Source of the DNA: Ptychodera flava
Taxonomy: Eukaryota > Hemichordata > Enteropneusta > Ptychoderidae
NCBI RefSeq assembly: GCF_041260155.1
Contig: NC_091929.1
Coordinates: forward strand, 28,966,462 to 29,030,461
Reading direction: 5' to 3'
DNA length: 64,000 bases
The notes beneath the pieces are model-generated. The model was given only the letters and a program-made list of their open reading frames with translations, searched no databases and had not been told where the DNA came from. A program made the translations under genes and the position numbers. Below are positions 1 to 11,500 of the stretch, in pieces. Positions within the stretch are counted from its first letter, which is position 1, and every line of letters starts with the position of its first letter.

Positions 1-9
1 GAACAAGAC

Positions 10-14
<5 letters not shown>

Positions 15-69
<55 letters not shown>
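15..69. repeat. (GA)n microsatellite
   Basis: An uninterrupted GA dinucleotide run of about 55 bp at the left edge of the window. It is non-coding, and its length is probably polymorphic. Confidence 0.95.
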
Positions 70-71
<2 letters not shown>

Positions 72-456
72 TCTGTTTTCTTTTCTTTTTTTGCAAATTT
101 ACATTACGCATTGTGTACAATACGGTTTGTTTTTGTTAATAAATGAATCCTGCTTCGGATCCGACTAAACCTAATTATCAACGATAAAATTGGACGTTGC
201 AGGCATACAGGTTCAGTTGACATATTGATACGAACCATTATGAAATGAAGAAGTAAAACTATATTTTACAAACCAAGCAAATATCTACAGACTATAGAGT
301 ATAAACAATATAAACATTGATTATGGGGTGTAACAGCTGTCATTGCGTTCGAGAACAAGGTTTAGCTACGTTTCAAAAAGGTGGTGTTGCACGTGTAAGA
401 CGGCGTATTTGCTCAAAATCATTTTCTACAAAGATTCACCCAATTTTCATTAATTT

Positions 457-491
457 GTGAACCCCAAAATTACAACATTGGTGGGGTTCAC
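457..491. repeat. Small inverted repeat
   Basis: GTGAACCCC and GGGGTTCAC form a perfect 9-bp stem around a 17-bp loop. No gene context is evident. It may be a remnant of a foldback element. Confidence 0.5.
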
Positions 492-1215
492 CTTGAGAAA
501 GTTATTTAAATTTATGCAAATGTACGCAAATAACTCGATTTCCTGTTTTCTTTTCTCAACATTTCAAAAACCTTTAACTCCCCTCTGGCTGGGTCAAATT
601 TGATGAAATTTTCACACTATGCTCTTGAAATACTGTGAAAAATAATGACGTCTTTTGGGGACAATCCATTTTGAATAAAGGTCATTTCAATTTTGCAAAT
701 CACCATTTTAATTTCTTTTCTGTGTCAGTCTTTCGATAATGTAAAACAAAACTCTCCTTTTTTCCTACATATACTCGTTTCAAATGAGATATTAAATTTC
801 ATAAAGTAGTATCAAGTTTTTGACTGAGATTTATTCTTGTCATTAATACTGAAATTGAGGTTTCCTACCCCAAATATGTACCCCTTAATCCTTCGAGTTC
901 ACTATTGCTACCTTACTTAACATTAGATTCTCTGCTTTTAGGAAAATATATAGTATGAGGTGTTTTTCACGTCATCTTTGATAAGAAATATTGCTTTGAA
1001 AAAAGTGTGTTGGTTAAGTGCAACATTACCTTAATTATGTGCCATGGTTATGCCAACGAAATTGTATGTGAGATACAAACTCACTGTTCACTGTCCATAT
1101 TTGCTCTGGAAATGTCTGTTGTCGAAGATCGAACCTGTCAACGGTTCAGACTTCCAACTATGCAATTAATTATGTTATGGACGAGTTCAAAACATTTGTA
1201 CTATCACACTTTCAG

Positions 1216-1368
1216 TTAAAGGGGCGGGTTTTTATTACCTTTATCGCTGAGCAAATCGGCTAACTGAGCACCACTTGTAAAGGAGAACAAAGGCACTAAA
1301 ATAACATAAACAGTCGATGTCAACAACCACCTAATGTGAGAACCAGGGATGGAGAGCTGCCCCTTTAA
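1216..1368. mobile_element. TTAA-flanked MITE, TTAAAGGGGC family
   Basis: A 153-bp segment bounded by TTAAAGGGGC on the left and its exact reverse complement GCCCCTTTAA on the right. The TTAA ends resemble piggyBac-type target duplications. It has no coding capacity and is probably a non-autonomous DNA transposon. Only one copy was seen in this window, so family status is inferred from the ends alone. Confidence 0.55.
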
Positions 1369-2351
1369 AGCGCAGGGCAGTAGAGAGCTGTAAAAGACGT
1401 ATATAAGCTGTGGATATGAGCTATTTACGAGTTATTTAGTCGGGACGATAATTCTTCATATTGTGATTAGAAGGGGATTTAGGGAGTATAATTACAACTA
1501 TGCACTGCTTTCTTTAAAAATACTATACGTAGAGACATATTGAAGATGTAACTACAATAGGCACACTCTGAGACTGTGTAAGCTTGTATTCCGATAGTAA
1601 TTTAATCACAACTGATTAATAAATAAATAGGGTTAGAGGTTAACTGCGAGGATTTTTGTTCACCATGTGCTGTTTTTAATTATGCATGACCCTTTTCTAA
1701 TGGAGTTTTATCTGATTAATATATTGCAGGACAAAGATTATTTGTTGAGAAGTATCATGACAGAAAAGTGGTAACATTAATTTTGAGTTTAATTATTATA
1801 AACAATCTCCATCTCTGGACAGATGACACGTTGCAACTTGAGGAGGGGTGGATGGATGAGGGTGGAGGGATGTAGGTGACTCTCACACAGTGCTTCGTTC
1901 ACCATGCAGTTTCTCATCTGCACCTTGCACTGTCCATGTGCCCTAAACAGTCCGGTCGATAGAGACCCATCCACATTGCACAGTGAAATTTGGCAGCACC
2001 AGCTTGCACGGCTAGGCAACACATTGTTGAACCTGTTAACCCCCTCCCCCGATCCCTGTCAGCCAGGCCACAGTAACTGTTCATAACAATTCATGGGTTG
2101 GATCAAACCAAAGTGGTGGCAGGATTCATTTCCTGACAGGAGAAATGCACATTGCACATCAAAGGGGGCGAAGTAGGTCGAGAAAGGATGGATAAACTGA
2201 GGGAAATTAAAGGGCAACCAGCTCTAACAGTAGAGGAGTTTTTTCACAATTTTTGTTTTGTATGTCGATCGCAATTCTTGTTCTACTTCACAAAGCATGT
2301 TAAGATACCCACTTTTAAGTTTGTTAAAACAACATCTATACATGTATGCAC

Positions 2352-2409
2352 TGTTATTGTTTACATTTGAATTCTAGTCCGGACCAGAATTCAATTGTCA
2401 ACAATAACA
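2352..2409. repeat. Near-perfect 58-bp palindrome
   Basis: TGTTATTGTT...TTGAATTCT on the left is mirrored by AGAATTCAA...AACAATAACA on the right around a GTCCGGAC centre, with only about three mismatched pairs. DNA or RNA from this site could form a long hairpin. No adjacent gene is recognised. Confidence 0.75.
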
Positions 2410-2552
2410 ACGAAGTCTGCACAAGATACAGGAGGAGCTGACAAGCTGAATACTGTGTATCTCAACATGCTTTGGGGAGCAGAACAAGAAATTGTGGACA
2501 TTCAAAAACGAAAATTCTGAAAGAATCATCAAAAGTTACAGCTACTGGCCCT

Positions 2553-2775
2553 TTAACCCTTTGAGCGCCAAAGTCTATTTTTGTCCCTTTAAAAAATAAA
2601 CCCTAGTCAATTTTTCTCACATTTTTGCCAAAATTTTGAGAAAAAACTGTTGCCGTTGAAATGTGATGTCCATTAGATCCTAAATTATCAAAAAATTACA
2701 GAAAAATTCATAAAAATTGGTAAAATTTTGCACTCAAATTTTGGCGGGAGAAAATTACAGCGCTCAAAGGGTTAA
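2553..2775 (+). mobile_element. Family A TTAA MITE (copy 1)
   Basis: A 223-bp element starting TTAACCCTTTGAGCGCCAAA and ending with the inverted terminus GCGCTCAAAGGGTTAA. The body is AT-rich with the recurring phrases TTTTTGCCAAAATTTTGA and TTGGTAAAATTTTGCAC. At least ten further relatives are in this window in both orientations. TTAA at both ends suggests piggyBac-like target choice. No ORF. Confidence 0.85.
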
Positions 2776-4682
2776 TAAGACTTCAAATTGACATACAACC
2801 AGAATAGCTGATAATCACACTTTTATTGATGAAGTCTCTTGAAAACTGAAAAAAAAATATCAGTAAAACTATGGTACAGCTGTCTAATAAGGCAAAACAT
2901 AGAAAAATCCCCGCCAATGCAATACAGTGTTAACATTCCTCAAAATAAAAATTTCAAATAAATCAAATAAATGTACCAGTATCCATCTAATGTTTAGGTC
3001 AGTAATTTTTGAAAAAAATGATGAGAATTAGAAATGATGGAAGTTATTTTTACAAGACATTGAAATTTATTTTTGTGCACTTGACATTGACAATGAATCT
3101 CAAGCAGTTACATTTATTAGCTGTGAGAAAAAATGATTTTTGACAATTTCAATATTTCAGTTGACAAATTTGTTAGCTTTCAGCTTAAGTAACAGCTACA
3201 TACATCATTGCTTATTCAAGGGAAAGACCACACTAAGGCCACGACAAGTGAATCCTTTGTTTAACAAAGACATTTTTCAAGTATTTATATGTACAAGTCA
3301 TTTTAACATCATGTACATTGTATAGGCCATGCAGTTTCTATCATATGTTTACAAAATAATTCTCATACATTTTAACCATTTGGGTTACATGTCGATATTC
3401 TAAAAACCTCAAAGTTGTAGGCCATTCTGTTCTTATTTTATGTTACACAAATAAGGCCACACAAAAATTCTTGACGTATACGATTTACAAGTGTTCAAAA
3501 GTGCACCACCATATTTCAGAGGTCTGTCTTAAGAATCAAAGGTAGATTTTGCATTATTAACATTCCCTCATTTTTTCTTTAAAGTATTCTTCCCCAATTA
3601 AACAAACACTCAAAAGAACCATGACAAATTCATTTACAAATCAAACACAGTAACCAAAAGTCTTGACACGAATTTTAGGGCAACATGATTGCCTCTGAGC
3701 ACCAATTTTTTCCATTTCACTTTATTTTTGGGGGGATACCAAACAAATGTTTCACGCATCCTGGCAAATCTTATATCCTCGGTTGATCGTTTTTTCTCTA
3801 AACATAAATTGTTAATGTTTTTACAGATTTAAGTTTCATTGAAAGAGTCATTTTGCCTCTGGATATCTGAAATATGACAAGTTCAAGATGGCTGCAGATA
3901 GCTTGTCTAATTTGCATATTTCATAAATAAATATTACATCCGACTTATATTTGAAGGAACTGGTGGAAGATAGTTTGATCGGCACATTTCTCAAGAAGAC
4001 AGGATATATTCCACAGAATTCATTCTGGAAATTGTGAAATATAAGCCTGTGGAAGCGAAAGGAACATCATTTCTCCACCTCTAAAATGAACATTTAATTT
4101 TGCATTTAGAGGAAATAATACTCTGATATCTGCATGTAATGGTCTTTCAAACTGCTCTAATAATTTAATCAAGATGAAATTACAAAGGGGTTTAATTCTT
4201 GAAAATTTACTATGGCTTCAGATGTGGCGGAAGATAAAAACATGCTGGTTTGCAAACTTAGTTTCAAAAGCATACAGATTTCTAATCAAACTGACAGAGA
4301 CTGCAAGTCAGTTAAATTTCAAATTTTGTCAAAATGTCAAAATGTTATGGTGTTTGCTACCAGGGAGTGAACCTGCAACGGACCTCAATTTTTCACATTT
4401 TGTGTGCTTTGAAAGTTTATTTAAAAAGTTGGATGATACATCACTACAAGTTTTTCGAGAATACTTCATGATTTTCCCGTAACCTAAGAAAGGTGTGTCT
4501 ATTTACTTTCAGGCAATGGATCTTTCAGATAAAAACCCTTTCTCCCTCCCAACCCTCCCACCCCTGTTTTGCCAGTGTGTGGGTCCAATTCAGCCATAGG
4601 AAACAATACAGCTGTACCAACATTGGAAGGGAAGAGGGGACAAATTTGCATTGCAGTCACATTTCTTATAAGTGTACTTGTA

Positions 4683-4877
4683 TTAAAGGTATACAGTCAC
4701 CTGTAATGTAAATATGCCCATACATATGGTCAAAGGGGCGTTCCTTGGTATTCAAAATGCCCATATGAGGGCGCTGTTTTTAATAAGCGGCCACCCGCTT
4801 AAAATCTGTGATTGGTTAGATTTTCTCTTTCCATGGCAACTGTGGCAAAATTGGAACAGGTGACAGTATACCTTTAA
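4683..4877. mobile_element. TTAA-flanked MITE, AAAGGTATAC family
   Basis: A 195-bp element with terminal inverted repeats AAAGGTATACAGTCACCTGT and ACAGGTGACAGTATACCTTT (one mismatch over 20 bp), each preceded or followed by TTAA. Non-coding. It is a third independent TTAA-ended family in the left flank. Confidence 0.8.
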
Positions 4878-6784
4878 TTAAATGAAATAACTGACACGTA
4901 AAATTACATCCAGTGAACCTGTCTGCTGATGTTAAGTGAAAATCATCATGTGCGGGGGTATTGAAGGCAGTGTGGTAGAATTTGACTGGTTCTCTCTTCA
5001 TAACAGGTGATTCTCAAAAAAAACACCTTGAATTTGCATTTTAAGGGAAAACATACAAGAAGATTGGGGAATGGGCTTTATATGGGTGATAGGCTGCTCA
5101 TACAAGTTTTACTGAGGAGATGATAGGCAAGCCTACAACATCATGAGAGCTTCAAAGTGATTGGTTATCACAACAATTGTGGCAAAATCTTGCGCAAATA
5201 ACCAATCACCCACAAGCTTACATGTTGCTGCTTGGCCATGAAAATAGATACGCTCCAGTGGCACATGGGGATATTCCCCTACATGGATGGCTCACTGAAA
5301 ATCAATGTAAATATACAAAATGTACTCAAACAAAATTCTAAAACAAAGTGACGACTTTTGCTTCAAAGATAACTACACACACACACAGGCAAGACTGAAA
5401 GTTCCAAAATATTCTGTATATTTGTGGATGATTATGTTATTAAATAATTACAAAGTTTGACTTTTGGAGAAAAAAAGACAAAAGTTTAGCTTACTTTGAA
5501 AGGCTTGGAGAACCTGATTTCAACAAAGGTGACAAGTAACTTTGACCTTTCAACTTTGAAAACCTGATTTGAACTAGAGTTAACCTTTGACCTTTAAACT
5601 CTTGAGATCCACAGAACTTTTCACTTTTTATATTACCTTTAACTAAATAATAAACAATATATACATTCTTATCCAACATCAACTGAACAAGGTCAAAATA
5701 AAGCAACTGGATCCAAAGATCTCCTTATTTTGCATACAAATAATGTGCGTACCATAATATCGCTATTCTGTAAATATTTACAAACAAAGCATGAAAAGGA
5801 GTTTTATCGGGGAAGGGTCGTCCAGATTATTTCAAAAATATAGAAATGATACAGGAGTGCATGGTATTCTGATTTCTTCTGATAAAACACAGAATACTGA
5901 AAAGTTGTATTTCTTACTGTTTCATCAACTCGGATTTTGTGACAATGTCAAACCCACTAATGAAATGGAGACATATTATGACGTGTGACTTTAAAAACAC
6001 TAGCACACTTGCCTAGTTTTCGATGACCTGTAGCATTGAAGCAATTTTCAGGTAATGTTCACAACTTTGGGGTTTTTTTCGGCACTCAATACAAACATTG
6101 TCAGCCCTAAGAAATATTTCGTGACCGGAAGCCTCTATTGTGTACAATATTGCTACAAAAGATTGCTACAAGTTGTCGGAGTTTTCTCAATATTTGAGTT
6201 AAAATAAAATAGGAGTTCACTGACAATAAATACAGTATAACATACAACACATTGCACAGTTTGGATTGCAGAAGTTAAAACAAATCCAGAACTAAAAGAC
6301 GCCCCAACAAAATTTCAGCCTCCCAGGTATAGTGAAAGAAACACACAGAAAATGAAAAGGAATACCTAATCATACAAAAAGTCAAAACTTGCGATTTTTG
6401 TACAAAGTGGCCGCAGCACTCCAGGTTAGCGATTAATCAGCAGAACAGTTTGAGCATTTGGAACATCCGATGAATGGAATACTATCCGCTCTGCTTATCT
6501 AACCTGAAAGAACCATGCCTAAATATTTGTGGTTTTAATTTTACTTTGGACAGGTATTTCTGTAAATGATTTCACTTCATGAATCTTCTCAAAGCAACAC
6601 TTTCAGAGTGGTCAAAACTTTGAATGTTTTCAGAGCATTTATTTTCATCTTTCAAAAAAAACCAAACTTTTGCATAAATTCCTAGCTCTCATGGAATTTG
6701 TTTGACAATGTCTGCTCACAGAGAGTGACATGTAATGATGTAATGAAAAAGATGGCTTCTCCATCATTCTGTGAAGCTTGGAAA

Positions 6785-6851
6785 ATTATGCGCATAATAT
6801 ATTTTCATTCTTGTCATTATGCGCATAATAAATCATTATTATGCGCATAAT
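6785..6851. repeat. Three copies of a 14-bp perfect palindrome
   Basis: ATTATGCGCATAAT, its own reverse complement, occurs at 6785-6798, 6816-6829 and 6838-6851. The regular clustering suggests either a small foldback or tandem element, or a cluster of binding sites for a dimeric factor (the core ATGCGCAT is fully symmetric). It lies a little beyond the 3' end of the Bcl-2-like gene. Confidence 0.85.
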
Positions 6852-6879
6852 TTTGGTAAGGTTTAAAAACTGACTAGTA

Positions 6880-7570
6880 TGTTGCATGATACAGGCACTA
6901 CATTGTATGCCGTCCACATGGTTCAACGTAACAAGGTTCACGAACTATGCTACATGACAAAATATACAAATTAATTGTGCATAATTCATAAAGTATGTTG
7001 AAAGACACAATTTATGTAACATGGCTCATGAAATATGTTGCATGACACATAATGTAACTTGTCTCGCGAACTATGTTACAACAGCATGTAATGTATTTTG
7101 TTACATGAGCTTTGTCACATGGCATGTGATTTATGTAACATGTCACATGAAATATGTTACATATATTACATAGTTAACAATTTATGTTAAACAACTCATG
7201 AGCAAAGCTAGACAGCAAATTTTTACAACATGCCTCAATGAACTATGCTCCTGGAACATAACACATTTTCAAAAATATGACATATTTCAAATGAAATATG
7301 TTACACAGTGGTAACTTGAATAATACATAATTTATGCTACATGATTCACGGTGACTATGCTACATGTAAGACAATTTATGTAGCATGACCCATGAACTTT
7401 GTTACTTGGCATATGACTTTATAAATATATTAAAGAACTTTTGAAGTACAGTTCTGATAAATGTATAGTATATCTGTTACACCTGACACAAATTGTTACA
7501 TGGCATGTTACTTGACATATCTGCAACATGACTCACAATCAGCAAAACATAACATGGCACAAGATTCTTG
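6880..7570. repeat. Degenerate short tandem repeat around ATGTTACATG
   Basis: About 690 bp in which variants of TATGTTACATGACA(C)ATGTA recur every 35-50 bp with heavy divergence. It is an old, decayed minisatellite, either in or just beyond the 3' UTR of the minus-strand gene. The pattern was seen by eye, and the period is approximate. Confidence 0.7.
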
Positions 7571-8281
7571 TGACATGGGTCAAGAACTGTGCTGTTTGCA
7601 ATTTTCAGCCATGCTGTCTTGATTTCCGATGAAATGATGAATATTCGGCAGTGCTCTGGGGATTCAAAACCTTCTCCGTGACTTCTCTGTGACACTCTAC
7701 GAAGGGTTGGTTTACAGTCGCCGGAGCTGGGATATATGTGTAAATCTCATAGTTTATGGTTGGGAGTTGTACAAGTGTTCAGCTTAGTCCACTTCTGATT
7801 CTGATTCTGAAATTATTTCACCTATGCAAGAACTCTGTAAAATGAATTTGAAAACAAAAATGTCAATAATTCATTCTGGTTAAGAATATTTCTGGACACA
7901 ATGATATTTGGCTGACCAGTAATAATTGTCTGAGTAACGTCCACTACTGCGGTATGCAGTCTCTCACTGAAGATCCTTCTCTCTGGCGCAGGACAATTTT
8001 ACATGTAAGATGTACCGGTGTGGAGTCGATGCGAGGAAATTTCCACAAATTTCTTAACTGACTGAATGAGCATGCGAGTTAAAGGCTGATTGGACCAAAG
8101 TTAGATTTGACACTGTTCGGTCACAAGAAAGACAAGTACATGACTCCTGTTGATCATGAGTGCTCTTAAGTGCTCTTACAAAAGTTAAAAAAATATACAA
8201 AAACACAATCATGTTTCTGCACGGACCAAAAATTACTTTTTACCACATGACTTAGAGAGATAAAAAATAAGGTCAACTTAC

Positions 8282-8530
8282 CCAGCCTCCCTGGCTACTA
8301 ATCCACTCGGCAAATCTGTCACCGATAAACCTTAGAGTGTTGTCCTTGATCTTTCTCACAACACCGGGTGTGTAGCCCGCGATCTTGATGGCGTCCCTGG
8401 TCAACCTCAAGACCAAGGCCAGTTCCTTCCAGCTGGTGTCCTGACCGATCACCGTCTGGGCGACGTCTTTGAAGGAGTCGTACGCCGTGTTCCTGACAAC
8501 TGACATCAGCACATTCAGTGGAATGGAAAA
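8282..8530 (-). CDS. BCL2L14: Bcl-G-like exon with BH1-like and BH2 motifs
   Basis: 249 bp, phase 0 at both ends. The acceptor reads ccactag and the donor reads GG|gtaagt. It begins FSIPLNVLMSVVRNTAYDSF and ends at the tryptophan of WISSQGGW, the BH2 signature that caps the Bcl-2 fold. Without splicing, the frame would stop two codons later (VS, then TGA), so a further exon should supply the C-terminal helix. This is the most diagnostic exon of the gene. Confidence 0.88.
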
Positions 8531-11500
8531 CTAGTGGTAATAAGATACAGGATAGGAGCAAAGATATCAGTACAGCGTTCTCATTGTCAATATGCATTGT
8601 GTATTAATTTAGAACAAGTGCCTAGACAGATATTCAGAACTCATGCTCACCAGCCTCTACAAATATGTGACAGATAACAAGCCGTTTTGGTCTACAAGCT
8701 TTCCAAGAGTACATCAATTGCATGTGAAAGAAAGGTGTATAAATTTAGCACCCTGTGCACCGCGTATAGTCTCACAGAAGTTACAAGAAAACTCTTCACA
8801 CCTTAAGCCAGTGCACGATTTATTTATGAAGTGGTCTGGTCTAACCAACATGGGTACTTTTTGAATTTGGTGTAATCTTTTTTGTCACTAATAATCAATC
8901 TTCAACGAAATACTGGAGATACAACAGTTCAATGCATATGCTCTTGGAAGAAACGCAACATCAGAAAGTGATCAGCAAAAAGATTCTTTCTCACTCTTGG
9001 CAATCATCAAAGGCAAAGTCACACCATTTCACACCAGAAGAATACTGTAATATGGCATATCAAAGCTAATGACAAGTATTTTTGATTTTTTCTCTGAACT
9101 ATCCAAGCAGTTTCATATACAGTAAGCCTATACGTACCACTTCGGAACTTGATCTTCGGTCACCGTGATCTCGCAGCCGCAATCCCAGCATACGTGCATC
9201 GTTCTCGGTGAAATTAAGTGGTTCTTCTTCCTTTTCAAAGTTGCCATCTGGCTGTTCAATTTCTATCCCTGGAGAAGAAAACATTGTTCAGGGTCACCTG
9301 CCAACTTCAAAATCATGCACTCCACTGACATCTTTGATATACTACTTCGTCATGAACAGCCCATGAACAAACATGGATGAGTGATGCTTGCAAGTGATTA
9401 TTCCGGAAACAAAATTTGTTGTTACCACGCCTTATCATGAGATATGGAAACTACGAACTAGTAGTTGTTTTCCACATAGGTGTGGGTGCGCACTCTCACT
9501 GATTTCACAACAGACTGATGTGTTGTAAATGTACACCTACATTTTATGTACATAACACGAAGAAGAATTTATACTTAAAATTCTACTTCATGTTATGTAC
9601 ATACAATGTAGGTGTACATTGTTACAAAATTTTCCATTGTATTCTAATTTTCTATGAAACTGATGAAATTTTGATACATTGTTTGATGTGTAATAGTTTA
9701 TAGCACCTGTTAGAGGGAAATGGAATGGTCCATCTGTAGAATCTGGACTAGACAATTAGAAAAATTGATACTTACTCTTCTTTCTCCGCGTCACTTTCAC
9801 CACCGACTGCACCAAGCCCATCATCAAACTCTGCTGCAAGTGAATGGTCCACTGCGACTCTGTCACCAATCGCTGACAATCTTGCTGCGATCTTCTCGTA
9901 CAACTTTTCCTTCTCTTTCTCACTTCGATCTTTGAACGGCTTGTACTCCTCTTCACTGCTAAGATCTGTTGGTGTGCGAAATAAATAAATGTTGATTAGC
10001 TTCATGTCTATTTTGGGAAGATTGAAGAATACTCAGTCCACACAGAATAACTTCACAATTCAACATAATCCTAGGGATCCAGTCACTATAGGAGGGCCCC
10101 CTAAGTCAACCCAAAGTACTTTATAACAAATACTAGGCCCAGTTCACTTGCACTGAAATTTCAAATTCAGAATTACACAGAGCACACGGTTTATGATAAA
10201 GTCTCCAGACAGTAACTGACTTTTGTGAAATCCAATTGTCATCATTTAGAAAAGTCAGATGTTTTTAGAGCAACTCCTGTGGGGAGGGGGAGGGGAACGG
10301 AGGGTTGATAAGAAACCTCACAAAACCATAGAAACACACAACAACGACAACATCAGCAACAGCGAATGTACAGTAAAAATAGACAGCGAAAGAATTTTAG
10401 AGTCAACAGTGTTACACCAAAATACACTAAAAACAAAAACAAATGGATATAAATCAAGAACCATACATTTCACAACATAATTACATTGCATAATCTGGAA
10501 AGAAGTTTTGATTCTCTTTCCTCTCCAAGATGATTAAAGAAGAGTCTCAGCATACGTCCCCAAGATGAAGACTAAATACAACTGCAAAGTCAGCCAGTGT
10601 ATATATGAGCAGCTAGGAACCAAAACAAACTTATGGCAACCTTCACTTTCAGTCAGCAGTCAGTACATAGTACAGTACACTGTACGCTGAGTAGAGTGTA
10701 CGTGTAACTTCACTGGAAATTATTACCCTATGGCGTAAATTTGAGTTAATGCTCAGCCTTGTGCATGTCCGCAATTTTTTTTTCTTCTACTTAACTGCTG
10801 ATGTGAAATACTTATATCCATCTGCCGGACTCTGTACTTTTTTCTGAATATCAGGATTAAATCCTTGTCCTAAAATCACAATTTGTGCATGTGTTTTTTC
10901 TCTGTTTATGAACTTATGCATGTTTATATTCACAAATTCTTTCATACTTTGTGACGAAACCGGTTTCAACTTTAAATCCTATGAGATACATGTGTAGTCA
11001 GAGCCACAGACAAGACTGATTCTTTTTAAACTACTTGACAGTCCTAACCAGAGATATCAGTCAAACATTTATATTATTACTATTTTACAATCTTATTCGA
11101 ACTAATTGTTTTTGCTGCTTTCACACATGAATGTATCCGATAATTTACACTTGAGTTTTCCTGGTAAATCAAAACGATGCTTTTCAATGGGCAAGATCAA
11201 ACACAACATTAAACCATACAACACAACTTGAACAACAGCAAATTACTGTAGCACATACGTTCAAAATGATATCACGAAAGGACATATTAGCAATGGTACA
11301 CATTTCATACAGAAAAAAAAGAAAATTGTTTTTTTTTCACTGTTGCATTTAAGAAAATTTTTCTTGGGCCATTTCGAGGCGATACGGTAGATTGAAAAAT
11401 AATGTTTACAGAAAATGCTGCATGTACTAAGCGTTGTTTTTAACCCTTTGAGAGTTGTAAATTGTCCAACCAAATTTTACCATTTTTTATGAAGCATTTT

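Larger units (their letters stand above)
70..8281. other. Gene-poor flank left of the Bcl-2-like gene
   Basis: AT-rich DNA with many in-frame stops and no open frame with recognisable protein content; the longest frame, about 100 codons near 4.2-4.5 kb, looks like chance. It contains the foldback and TTAA elements listed separately. The part nearest 8281 should include the last exon and 3' UTR of the minus-strand Bcl-2-like gene. Several minus-strand acceptors are possible there (for example before about 8147 and before about 7998), but none gives a C-terminus I can recognise, so I leave that exon unassigned. Confidence 0.6.

Noticed and set aside
4174..4482. 102-codon plus-strand frame
   Set aside because: Weak start context, no recognisable motif, and AT-rich codons; likely chance.
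7934..7998. Possible final exon of the Bcl-2-like gene reading REGSSVRDCIPQ
   Set aside because: Only a moderate acceptor and no similarity to known C-termini. Equally good alternatives exist at about 8147 and 7808, so none was annotated.
9298..9341. A 44-base open segment that would exactly fix the phase break in the Bcl-2-like gene
   Set aside because: Its donor at 9297 lies only 29 bases before the next exon start, too short for an intron, and the acceptor is weak.
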